Shown in pieces: positions 1 to 6,591 of a stretch of DNA of 7,545 nt. The translations under genes were made by a program, and so were the position numbers. Within the stretch, counting starts at the first letter, position 1. Each line of letters starts with the position of its first letter. Under the pieces are notes generated by a model. It saw only the letters and a program-made list of their open reading frames with translations, was not told the DNA's origin and searched no databases. Location of the stretch: contig CALGII010000241.1 in assembly GCA_937915485.1 (NCBI GenBank), positions 1 to 7,545 on the forward strand. The letters are read 5' to 3'. The DNA comes from an uncultured Ignavibacteriota bacterium (GTDB lineage Bacteria > Bacteroidota > Ignavibacteria > Tepidaquicellales > Tepidaquicellaceae).

Positions 1-60
1 GCGATAGAAACATTTATACTGGTAAAAAGAATAAATATACATAAACGGATTGAAAGTTAG
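1..60 (+). CDS. Possible 3' end of an upstream gene (partial)
   Basis: Frame 1 is open from the window edge to a TAG at 58-60, giving only 19 residues. They are hydrophobic then basic (FILVKRINIHKR). The other two plus frames contain stops within these 60 bases. If real, the gene overlaps the TTG start of atpB by 11 bases, which would fit translational coupling within the same operon. Genes just upstream of atpB in related bacteria are often small membrane proteins (AtpI-like) or follow atpDC. The tail is too short to assign to any family, so this is an inference from position and frame only. Confidence 0.35.
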   Translation, partial: AIETFILVKRINIHKRIES

Positions 61-949
61 ATACAGATTTTTATACAGTTTTCTTATCATAACGCTTTTC
101 ACGGCGCTATTTTCATTTAAAGCGCTTGCTGAAGAGCCTGATAAACAACACGACGGCGAGAATAAACTCGATATTATTGAAAAAGTCGTCGACCACGACT
201 ATGTCGATTTTTATTTTCTCGGGAAACTCCATCTCCCGAAAATTCCTAAAGTAACTATCGGAGGTATAACATTCGACTTTTCCGTTACGAAAAGCCTTTT
301 TATGATGTTCCTCTCTTCGATTATTCTTCTGGTTGTTCTCCGGAGAGCGGCAGTTATAAATACTAAGAATCCCGTGCCGCGCGGAGTCGGTAATTTCATC
401 GAACCCGTAATCGTTTTTATCCGCGACGAAATTGTCGTTCCTAATATGGGAAAGGATGGTTTGCGCCTCCTCCCGTTCTTCCTGACTCTGTTCTTCTTTA
501 TCCTTTTCGCGAACATAATCGGATTGGTTCCGTTCATGGCGCAGCCCACGAAGAACATAAGCGTGACAACCGGTCTCGCTCTCGTTTCGTTCGCGATGAT
601 ACAGATTAACGGAATGAAGAAAAACGGCGTGCTCGGTTATTTCAAGGGACTCGTCCCGCACGGAATACCAGCGTTCGTTCTGCCGATTATGATTATAGTC
701 GAATTCATAGGCCTGTTCACGAAACCATTCGCGCTGCTTATGAGGTTGTTCGCGAACATAACCGCGGGCTCAATTATTATTATGTCGCTTCTCGGACTGA
801 TTTTCATTATGAACTGGGCGGGCGTAGCGATAGCAGTGCCTTTCGCGCTGTTCATTTATTTTCTTGAGTTATTCGTAGCCCTGTTGCAGGCGTACATCTT
901 CACGATGTTGTCCGTTATTTTCATCAACATGGCAATGCATCAACATTAA
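50..949 (+). CDS. atpB: F1Fo ATP synthase subunit a
   Basis: This is the stator channel protein of Fo, which passes protons to and from the c ring in the inner membrane. The 299-aa product starts with a signal peptide: a basic start, a hydrophobic stretch at about residues 7-23, and an ALA cleavage motif at 25-27. A periplasmic stretch follows (about 28-80) with the HLPKI motif at 61-65. Membrane helices lie at roughly 81-98, 138-161, 171-187, 207-229, 240-258 and 262-295. The essential channel arginine is R232 in LLMRLFANITAG (229-240). E273 and Q280 lie in the last helix. The extended, signal-bearing N terminus is typical of Bacteroidota/Chlorobi-type a subunits. The TTG at 50 was chosen because no ATG or GTG occurs in frame before residue 85 and an in-frame TAA lies at 32-34. 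The ribosome binding site is weak. It is the first complete gene of the operon. Confidence 0.96.
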   Translation: MKVRYRFLYSFLIITLFTALFSFKALAEEPDKQHDGENKLDIIEKVVDHDYVDFYFLGKLHLPKIPKVTIGGITFDFSVTKSLFMMFLSSIILLVVLRRAAVINTKNPVPRGVGNFIEPVIVFIRDEIVVPNMGKDGLRLLPFFLTLFFFILFANIIGLVPFMAQPTKNISVTTGLALVSFAMIQINGMKKNGVLGYFKGLVPHGIPAFVLPIMIIVEFIGLFTKPFALLMRLFANITAGSIIIMSLLGLIFIMNWAGVAIAVPFALFIYFLELFVALLQAYIFTMLSVIFINMAMHQH

Positions 950-974
950 TTTTTTTAAAAATACTTAATAATAT

Positions 975-981
975 AAAGGAG
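975..981 (+). promoter_or_regulatory. Strong ribosome binding site of atpE
   Basis: AAAGGAG sits 8 bases before the ATG at 990. It is among the strongest Shine-Dalgarno sites in the atp operon, with AGGAG of atpA (2344-2348) the other clear one. This matches the need for about 8-15 copies of subunit c per enzyme. The preceding gap (950-974) is AT-rich. Confidence 0.8.
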
Positions 982-989
982 TAAATTTT

Positions 990-1211
990 ATGGATTTAGC
1001 ATTTTTTGCAGCCGGCATCGGAGCGGGTTTGGTGGTAATCGGAGCCGCTTTCGGAATTGGTAAGATAGCAAGCGCGGCGATGGACGCGAGCGGTAGAAAT
1101 CCCGAGGTCCTCGGCGATATCAGAACTTCTATGATTATCGCTGCGGCGCTTATCGAAGGCGTTGCGCTTTTCGGTCTCGTTATCTGCATTCTGCTTGCAA
1201 TTAAGAGTTAA
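990..1211 (+). CDS. atpE: F1Fo ATP synthase subunit c
   Basis: This is the proteolipid that forms the rotating c ring of Fo. The 73-aa product is a two-helix hairpin. Helix 1 is glycine-rich (about 4-30), the polar loop has the RNP motif at 36-38, which contacts gamma/epsilon, and helix 2 spans about 47-71. The ion-carrying carboxylate is E56, 20 residues after the loop arginine, as for D61 and R41 in E. coli. At the positions that bind sodium in Na+-type rings (Gln in helix 1, Ser/Thr after the Glu) this protein has I23, G57 and V58. I therefore infer proton coupling. Its length is normal for the family. The ATG is preceded by a strong ribosome binding site. It lies 40 bases after atpB and 17 before atpF. 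Confidence 0.97.
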   Translation: MDLAFFAAGIGAGLVVIGAAFGIGKIASAAMDASGRNPEVLGDIRTSMIIAAALIEGVALFGLVICILLAIKS

Positions 1212-1228
1212 ACTCTGAAACTTTAAAT

Positions 1229-1789
1229 ATGATGTTAATACTATTACATAACATAGTCTTTGGTATATTCCTTTCGGGCGGAGACGCGCACGATAAACCG
1301 TCGCTCCTTTCCGTTAATCCCGGACTGATAATCTGGACAATCGTTGTCTTTCTGATTTTCCTTTTTCTTCTTAAGAAATTCGCGTGGGGTCCGCTTATTA
1401 AGGCGCTGAACAACCGCGAAGAAACTATTAAGAACGCTCTCGATAACGCCGAGAAAACGAACAAGGAAACGGCGGAGATGTTCGAAAAGAACAAGAAGAT
1501 TATCGCGGAAGCGAACGTTCAGGCGTCCAAAATTCTTAATGACGCCCGCGAACTTTCGGCTAAGATTAAAGACGAGATTGTTTCCAAAGCCAATGAAGAG
1601 GCTAACAGGAACATACAAAAAGCTAAAGAGCAGATTCAGTCGATGAAAGATACCGCGCTCGAATCGATGAAGGACGACATTACCGACATCGCTTTTAAGG
1701 CAGCGGAAAAAATTATCGCGAAGAATCTCGACAAGAACAAACAGATGGATATAATCGACGAATTCATGAATAAAATTCCGAAGAACTAA
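1229..1789 (+). CDS. atpF: F1Fo ATP synthase subunit b
   Basis: This is the peripheral-stalk subunit that holds F1 against the rotor. The 186-aa product has a hydrophobic leader-like N terminus (about 2-16), a short polar segment (GGDAHDK, 17-23), then the NPGLIIW motif (30-36) leading into a membrane helix at about 31-48. The LKKFAWGPL junction (48-56) follows, then a long charged helical stalk (about 57-165) and a C-terminal region that binds delta. The first 20 or so residues are extra compared with E. coli b, and whether they are cleaved or form a second membrane segment is uncertain. The ATG at 1229 has no clear Shine-Dalgarno sequence; a second ATG follows immediately at 1232. The stop codon abuts the atpH start with no gap. 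Confidence 0.95.
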   Translation: MMLILLHNIVFGIFLSGGDAHDKPSLLSVNPGLIIWTIVVFLIFLFLLKKFAWGPLIKALNNREETIKNALDNAEKTNKETAEMFEKNKKIIAEANVQASKILNDARELSAKIKDEIVSKANEEANRNIQKAKEQIQSMKDTALESMKDDITDIAFKAAEKIIAKNLDKNKQMDIIDEFMNKIPKN

Positions 1790-2332
1790 ATGCAGAGCAA
1801 ATTAATATACAGGTATTCGGGAGCATTGTATCAGGCCTCTGTCGAAGAAAAAAAAGTGAAAAAAGTCGCTGCGGACTGCGCCGGCATCCTTGATGTCATA
1901 AACGCAAGCCCCGAACTTAAACTGCTTTTCAGAAGCCCGATTATCGATAAACTGAAAAAGGAAAAAATTATTTCGCAACTGTTCAAGGGAAAAATTTCCG
2001 TTTTGACCCTGAATCTCCTCCTGCTCCTCGTAAGGAACGGCAGAGAAATGAACACTGCAGACGTGCTTCGGGGATTTCTGGATATGCTCGATGAGAAAGA
2101 GGGAATAATAAAGCCTCTCTTCACGTCGGCCGTTTCTTTAACGGAAAAAGAAAAAACAAAAATCAAGAAAGATATAGATAAATTCACGGGCAAGAATGCA
2201 AAACCCGTTTTCGAAACGGATTCCGGGCTCGTCGGAGGCTTTACGATAAGAATGAAAGATTCGGTGATAGACGGCAGCGTGAAAAGACAATTGGAGTTGA
2301 TGAAAAAATCATTGAGAACAAAATCAAAATAA
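1790..2332 (+). CDS. atpH: F1Fo ATP synthase subunit delta
   Basis: This subunit caps F1 and links the alpha/beta crown to the b-subunit stalk. The 180-aa product matches the OSCP/delta layout. The N-terminal helical domain starts with RYSGALY (8-14) and contains LKLLFRSPII (43-52), the alpha-binding part. NGR at 83-85 is followed by a linker and the C-terminal domain with DSGLVGGFTIRM (144-155) and SVIDGSV (158-164), the family signature. Its length is standard. Its ATG directly follows the TAA of atpF (zero-base gap) and lacks an obvious Shine-Dalgarno site, so translation is probably coupled to atpF. It is followed by a 23-base gap carrying the atpA ribosome binding site. Confidence 0.95.
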   Translation: MQSKLIYRYSGALYQASVEEKKVKKVAADCAGILDVINASPELKLLFRSPIIDKLKKEKIISQLFKGKISVLTLNLLLLLVRNGREMNTADVLRGFLDMLDEKEGIIKPLFTSAVSLTEKEKTKIKKDIDKFTGKNAKPVFETDSGLVGGFTIRMKDSVIDGSVKRQLELMKKSLRTKSK

Positions 2333-2343
2333 AGAATTTTAAC

Positions 2344-2348
2344 AGGAG
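2344..2348 (+). promoter_or_regulatory. Ribosome binding site of atpA
   Basis: AGGAG lies 7 bases before the ATG at 2356, in the 23-base gap after atpH. It supports this start and fits the higher stoichiometry of alpha (three per enzyme) compared with delta. Confidence 0.75.
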
Positions 2349-2355
2349 TTTTTAA

Positions 2356-3879
2356 ATGTTGGAAATAAAGGCTGGCGAAGTATCAGCGGTAATACTTAAA
2401 CAACTTTCGGGTTTCGAGAAGGAAGTTGATATATATGACGTCGGAACGGTTCTCTCCGTCGGCGATAACGTGGCGAGAGTTTACGGTCTCTCAAACTGCC
2501 AGGCGAGCGAACTCGTCGAATTCCCGCACGGAGTGTTCGGCGTTGCCCTGAACCTCGAAGAGGATAACGTGGGATGCGTTCTTTTCGGTGAATCCCATCT
2601 CGTTAAGGAAGGCGATACGGTTAAAAGAACGGGAAAAATTATTTCGATTCCCGTCGGCGAAGAAATGCTCGGCAGGGTTATTAACCCGCTCGGACAGCCG
2701 ATTGACGGCAAAGGGGATATAAAGACCGAAATATTTTCGCCGATTGAAAGAAAGGCTCTTGGCGTAATCCAGAGACAGGGAGTTAAAGAACCTTTGCAGA
2801 CGGGTCTCAAGGCGATTGACGCGATGATTCCTATCGGAAGAGGCCAGCGCGAGTTGATTATCGGCGACAGACAGACAGGAAAAACCGCGGTCGCCATCGA
2901 TACAATTATAAACCAGAAAGGCAAAGATGTATATTGCATTTACGTCGCAATCGGCCAGAAAGGCTCTACCGTTGCATCGGTAGTGAAAAGCCTTGAAGAC
3001 GCGGGAGCGATGGAATATACGACGGTCGTTGCGGCTACCGCTTCTGACCCCGCGCCTATGCTTTATATTTCGCCTTACTCGGGCGCGACAATCGGAGAAT
3101 TTTTCAGGGACAGGGGAAAACACGCTCTCGTTATTTACGACGACCTTACAAAACAGGCGGCTGCGTACAGAGAACTTTCTCTTCTTCTCAGAAGACCCCC
3201 GGGACGCGAAGCGTATCCTGGCGATGTTTTCTATCTCCATTCAAGACTTCTGGAAAGAGCGTCGAAACTTTCAGATGAACTCGGCGGCGGAAGCCTTACG
3301 GCTCTTCCCGTAATCGAAACTAAAGCGGGCGACATCTCCGCTTATATTCCGACTAACGTAATCTCTATAACCGACGGACAGATCTATCTCGAACCGAACC
3401 TGTTTAACAACGGTATCAGACCCGCTATCAATGTGGGTATCTCGGTGTCGAGGGTGGGCGGAAGCGCTCAAATTAAAGCGATGAAGAAAATCGCGGGTAC
3501 GCTCAGGCTCGACCTCGCGCAGTACAGGGAACTCGAATCGTTCGCGAGATTCGGCTCCGACCTCGATAAGGCTACACAGCAGCAGTTGAGACGCGGCGAA
3601 AGACTCGTCGAGATTCTGAAACAAAAGCAGTATTCTCCGCTCGAAGTTGAAAAACAGGTCGTGATTATTTTCGCGGCTACTAACGGTTATCTCGACGAAA
3701 TTCCGCTTGATTTCATTCGCAGGTTCGAGGAAGAATTCCTTTCCGAAATGGATAACCTGCATTCTGACGTTCTGAATGACATCAGGGATACTAAAGACCT
3801 GTCGGCGGAAACGATTGCGAAACTGAAATCGGTGCTCGACGAATTCACAAACAGATTTAAGGATTCCTTAAAAAAATAA
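2356..3879 (+). CDS. atpA: F1Fo ATP synthase subunit alpha
   Basis: This subunit alternates with beta in the F1 hexamer. It binds nucleotide at non-catalytic sites and supplies an arginine to the catalytic site of beta. The 507-aa product has an N-terminal beta-barrel domain (about 25-95). The nucleotide-binding domain carries Walker A GDRQTGKT (170-177), the AATASDPAP segment (226-234) and Walker B-like ALVIYDD (257-263). PGDVFYLHSRLLERA (288-302) follows, then the signature ISVSRVGGSAQ (362-372), in which R366 matches the E. coli arginine finger (R376). A C-terminal helical domain runs from about 375 onward. All expected motifs are intact and length is normal. It lies in the operon after atpH. 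The next gene begins only 4 bases after its stop codon. Confidence 0.98.
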   Translation: MLEIKAGEVSAVILKQLSGFEKEVDIYDVGTVLSVGDNVARVYGLSNCQASELVEFPHGVFGVALNLEEDNVGCVLFGESHLVKEGDTVKRTGKIISIPVGEEMLGRVINPLGQPIDGKGDIKTEIFSPIERKALGVIQRQGVKEPLQTGLKAIDAMIPIGRGQRELIIGDRQTGKTAVAIDTIINQKGKDVYCIYVAIGQKGSTVASVVKSLEDAGAMEYTTVVAATASDPAPMLYISPYSGATIGEFFRDRGKHALVIYDDLTKQAAAYRELSLLLRRPPGREAYPGDVFYLHSRLLERASKLSDELGGGSLTALPVIETKAGDISAYIPTNVISITDGQIYLEPNLFNNGIRPAINVGISVSRVGGSAQIKAMKKIAGTLRLDLAQYRELESFARFGSDLDKATQQQLRRGERLVEILKQKQYSPLEVEKQVVIIFAATNGYLDEIPLDFIRRFEEEFLSEMDNLHSDVLNDIRDTKDLSAETIAKLKSVLDEFTNRFKDSLKK

Positions 3880-3883
3880 TCTT

Positions 3884-4150
3884 ATGACAACTAAAAAACC
3901 AGCAGATGTTGAATATTTCAGCGACGATAAACCGGTCAAGAGAATTTACACCGGAATCGACGAGTTGAAAGACGTTATCCCCGTAGATAACGACAGGAAC
4001 AGGCTGAGTTTCTGCCTGAACCTATACGTCAACAAGGAAATCACTTCCGTAGCCGAAGCAATTCAGCAGGCGCAGCCGAAATCTTCGACGGTTGACTTCA
4101 GGAAACTTGAGGAATTGGTAACGAAAAAATTAAAAGAAAAAGGATTATAG
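3884..4150 (+). CDS. Small protein of unknown function encoded between atpA and atpG
   Basis: The 88-residue product is not one I recognise. It is soluble: no signal peptide and no membrane segment. Residues 1-18 are polar and probably flexible. Residues 40-65 (RLSFCLNLYVNKEITSVAEA and following) could form a strand and a helix. Residues 70-88 look like a lysine-rich amphipathic helix (KLEELVTKKLKEKGL). There is one cysteine, C44. Its ATG is 4 bases after the atpA stop with no clear Shine-Dalgarno site, and its stop is 7 bases before the atpG start, so it is almost certainly co-translated with F1 genes. Codon use resembles its neighbours. It shows no visible likeness to epsilon, to inhibitor IF1 or to AtpI. 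A role in F1 assembly or regulation is inferred from position only. It is very likely a real gene, given its spacing. Confidence 0.8.
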   Translation: MTTKKPADVEYFSDDKPVKRIYTGIDELKDVIPVDNDRNRLSFCLNLYVNKEITSVAEAIQQAQPKSSTVDFRKLEELVTKKLKEKGL

Positions 4151-4157
4151 ATATAAA

Positions 4158-5021
4158 TTGGCATCGCTTAAGGAAATAAGAATCCGCATTAACGCGGTTA
4201 AGAACATTCAGAAAATAACCAAGGCAATGAAAATGATGGCCGCGGTCAGGATGCGTAAAGCGCAGGACAGGATTCTGTCCACCAGACCGTATGCTTATAA
4301 ACTGAATCAGTTGATGTCTCAGATGATTGCTCTTACCGATGTAAGCGGAAATGAACTCACGAAAAGCAGGGACATAAAGAAAAGAACCGTCGTCCTCATA
4401 ACTTCAGATAGGGGACTCTGCGGAGCGTTTAATTCGAACATAATCAAATTTACTGCCGCTTACATCGCTGAAACCGGCCCGGATACTGCCGTCGTGACAA
4501 TCGGTAAAAAAGGATACGACTTCTTCTCCAAGAGGAAATACAATGTCGTGAAAAATTTTCCTAACGTTTTTGCCAATCTCAACATTCAGCAGTCGAACGA
4601 AATTGTGAGTTTCCTTAAAGACCGTTATCTCAGCGGAGAGGCGGACAGCATAGAAATAATTTACAACGAGTTCAAATCCGTCGTTAAGCAGAACATAACT
4701 AAAGACCTGTTCCTGCCTTTCGACGTTAGCGCAGCGGCTGACAAGAGCGTGACAAATCTTGATTTCATTTACGAGCGCTCGTCGAAAGACATACTCGAAG
4801 AATTGATTCCTAAAGATTTGAACATTCAGTTCTGGAAAGCCCTTCTCGAATCTAACGCTTCGGAGCAGGGAGCCAGAATGACCGCGATGGATTCGGCGTC
4901 GAACAACGCGAGCGACCTGATAAAATTCCTGAACCTCAATTACAACCGCGCGAGACAGGAATCGATTACGAATGAACTGCTCGAAATTGTAAGCGGAGCG
5001 GAAGCGTTAAGCAAAGGGTAA
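4158..5021 (+). CDS. atpG: F1Fo ATP synthase subunit gamma
   Basis: This is the central rotor shaft of F1, turning inside the alpha3beta3 hexamer and joined to the c ring. The 287-aa product has the family's N-terminal helix, with IRIRINAVKNIQKITKAMKM at 7-26, and the core signature TSDRGLCGAFNSN (82-94). The C-terminal helix holds ESNASEQGARMTAMDSASNN (231-250). Its length equals that of E. coli gamma. The start is TTG at 4158, giving the usual ASLKEIR beginning. No ATG lies nearby. AAAGGA at 4139-4144 is a possible ribosome binding site, but the 13-base spacing is long. It lies 7 bases after the small unknown gene. The operon's usual partner after gamma or before a, atpD-atpC, is absent. 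Confidence 0.97.
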   Translation: MASLKEIRIRINAVKNIQKITKAMKMMAAVRMRKAQDRILSTRPYAYKLNQLMSQMIALTDVSGNELTKSRDIKKRTVVLITSDRGLCGAFNSNIIKFTAAYIAETGPDTAVVTIGKKGYDFFSKRKYNVVKNFPNVFANLNIQQSNEIVSFLKDRYLSGEADSIEIIYNEFKSVVKQNITKDLFLPFDVSAAADKSVTNLDFIYERSSKDILEELIPKDLNIQFWKALLESNASEQGARMTAMDSASNNASDLIKFLNLNYNRARQESITNELLEIVSGAEALSKG

Positions 5022-5025
5022 ATTT

Positions 5026-5037
5026 AAGGCGGGGGAG
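5026..5037 (+). promoter_or_regulatory. Ribosome binding site region of the rqcH-like gene
   Basis: A purine-rich stretch, AAGGCGGGGGAG, lies in the 18-base gap after atpG. AAGG is 10 bases from the TTG at 5040, while the GGGGGAG part is only 2 bases from it. It supports the TTG start because no ATG or GTG is available near it in frame. Confidence 0.55.
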
Positions 5038-5039
5038 AT

Positions 5040-6590
5040 TTGGTTAACAACTATTTCATACTGAAATCTGAATCGTCGTTTCTGAAAACGGTTCTGAAAG
5101 GTCTTACGGTTTCGGATGTGTATTCTCCGGAAAAAGACATCATCATAATTGAGTTTTCTTCGGATTCGGGAAAACGCTTTCTTAAAATCAGCCTTGAAAA
5201 AAATCTTGAAACGCTCTTCCTCGTCGATAATTACAGCCGCCCGAAAAAGAACGTTATGAGTTTCCTTAAAACCGCTTACAGTGCGTCATTGAAAGAAATC
5301 AGAATCGAAGATAAGGACAGGATTATTTTCATTGAAGCAGGGGAATATACTCTTGTTCTCGTTTTGATTCCGGGGAAGGGTAACCTGCTTCTCGTTAAAA
5401 ACGGAGAAGTCGTTGACGCCGTTAGAAACCGAAAGGACGCCGCTGGAAGAAAACTTGCCGAACTATCGTTCGAGAAAACCGATTCTCACGCTCAAAGCGA
5501 ACTTAAGAAAAAATTCGGCTACTTGGGAAAGCATTATTACGGTGAAATAATTTCAAGTTCGGTGCTCAACAGATATGCCCCGGGCTCATCCTCGACGACT
5601 CCCGAAAAAGAAGCCGAATCGCTTCTGGAAAGAATCGGAAACTCCGATAAATTCTATCTTTATAAAGACAGTTCCTATTTTCTGTCGCACGTCCTTCTGC
5701 GGAACGGGCAATATAATGAACCCGAAGTTTTCGATTCCGTAAACGAAATTATTAGAACTGCATACACGAGAATTAAGTCAGAGTCACGTCACACCGCCGT
5801 TAAACAGGTCGTTACTGAATCTAAAGAAAAGAAAATCAAGGCGCTTGAAAAACAGATTGCTAACCTTAAAGCCAATCTTAAACACGCCGAAGATGCTTCG
5901 CAGTACAAGGAATCAGGCGATATCATAATCCAGAACATCAAGGAAATCAGGAAGGGACAAAAGAGTTACGAATTCTTCGACCTCATTTACGGCAAAAACA
6001 AGGTCGTTAAACTTAATCCTAACCTGTCGCCCTCTGAAAACGCGAACCAGTATTACGCGAAGTTCAAGGGGCTGAAAAAATCGACGGATTTGCTTGAAGA
6101 GAAAATCAGAAAATCCGAATCGGAACTTGAAAACCTGAAGAAGAAGCGGGACGAAGTCTCCGCGGAAACTGATATAAGAAAAGCCGTCAGGACTATGAAA
6201 ACCGAAACGAAAGAAAACGAAAAACTTCCTTTCAGAATTTTCAGGATACACGAAAAGTTCTCGGTGTGGGTCGGCAAGGACAGCGTCAGCAACGACCTGC
6301 TTACTATGAAGCACAGCAATCAGTTCGACCTGTGGTTCCACGTACGCGGCGCCAGCGGCTCTCACACGATTCTTAAATTCGACGACAAGAACGTCGTCCC
6401 CGATAAATCGTTGATTCTCAAAGCAGCGTCGGTCGCCGCTTATTACAGCAAGGCAAGAAACGCCAGAAACGTGCCCGTCGCTTACTGCGAAAGAAAATAC
6501 GTGAGGAAGAAAAAAGGATTTAAATCAGGTGCGGTGGTGATGGAAAAGGAAAAAGTGATTTTCGTTAATCCGGGTCTGCCCGAATCGTAA
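5040..6590 (+). CDS. rqcH: NFACT-family ribosome quality control protein (RqcH/Rqc2 homologue)
   Basis: Members bind stalled 60S/50S subunits carrying peptidyl-tRNA and, in bacteria such as Bacillus subtilis, add alanine tails that mark the chain for degradation. The 516-aa product shows the domains in order. NFACT-N (about 1-135) has the Asp-Arg pair D93-R94, at the place of the tRNA-contacting DR motif of RqcH, and the IPGKGNLLLV strand (110-119). A helix-hairpin-helix-like part covers about 153-200. A charged coiled coil spans about 259-395. NFACT-R (397-516) has VGKDSVSNDLLTMKHSNQFD (411-430), WFHVRGASGSH (432-442), AAYYSKAR (466-473) and KYVRKKKGFKSGAV (486-499). It is slightly shorter than the roughly 570 residues of B. 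subtilis RqcH but complete. The start is TTG. Its 18-base gap from atpG suggests read-through from the atp operon. Some family members were named fibronectin-binding proteins; I consider the RQC role more likely. Confidence 0.92.
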   Translation: MVNNYFILKSESSFLKTVLKGLTVSDVYSPEKDIIIIEFSSDSGKRFLKISLEKNLETLFLVDNYSRPKKNVMSFLKTAYSASLKEIRIEDKDRIIFIEAGEYTLVLVLIPGKGNLLLVKNGEVVDAVRNRKDAAGRKLAELSFEKTDSHAQSELKKKFGYLGKHYYGEIISSSVLNRYAPGSSSTTPEKEAESLLERIGNSDKFYLYKDSSYFLSHVLLRNGQYNEPEVFDSVNEIIRTAYTRIKSESRHTAVKQVVTESKEKKIKALEKQIANLKANLKHAEDASQYKESGDIIIQNIKEIRKGQKSYEFFDLIYGKNKVVKLNPNLSPSENANQYYAKFKGLKKSTDLLEEKIRKSESELENLKKKRDEVSAETDIRKAVRTMKTETKENEKLPFRIFRIHEKFSVWVGKDSVSNDLLTMKHSNQFDLWFHVRGASGSHTILKFDDKNVVPDKSLILKAASVAAYYSKARNARNVPVAYCERKYVRKKKGFKSGAVVMEKEKVIFVNPGLPES

Positions 6591-6591
6591 T

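Noticed and set aside
946..965. AT-rich inverted sequence after atpB as a terminator
   Set aside because: The T run and A run pair only as a loopless AT palindrome with no GC stem. The gene downstream is the next operon member.
990..1211. Sodium-coupled c ring
   Set aside because: The positions that would carry the Na+ ligands hold Ile, Gly and Val, so only the carboxylate E56 remains. This fits proton coupling.
2491..3240. A 249-codon open frame antisense to atpA
   Set aside because: It lies wholly opposite a highly conserved gene and its residues show no family motif. Long antisense frames are expected from the codon bias here, and several others (for example 113-661 and 3271-3762) behave the same way.
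2993..3313. A second plus-strand frame of 106 codons inside atpA
   Set aside because: It is out of frame with conserved alpha-subunit motifs, has no ribosome binding site that I can see and a composition rich in Arg and Phe typical of shadow frames.
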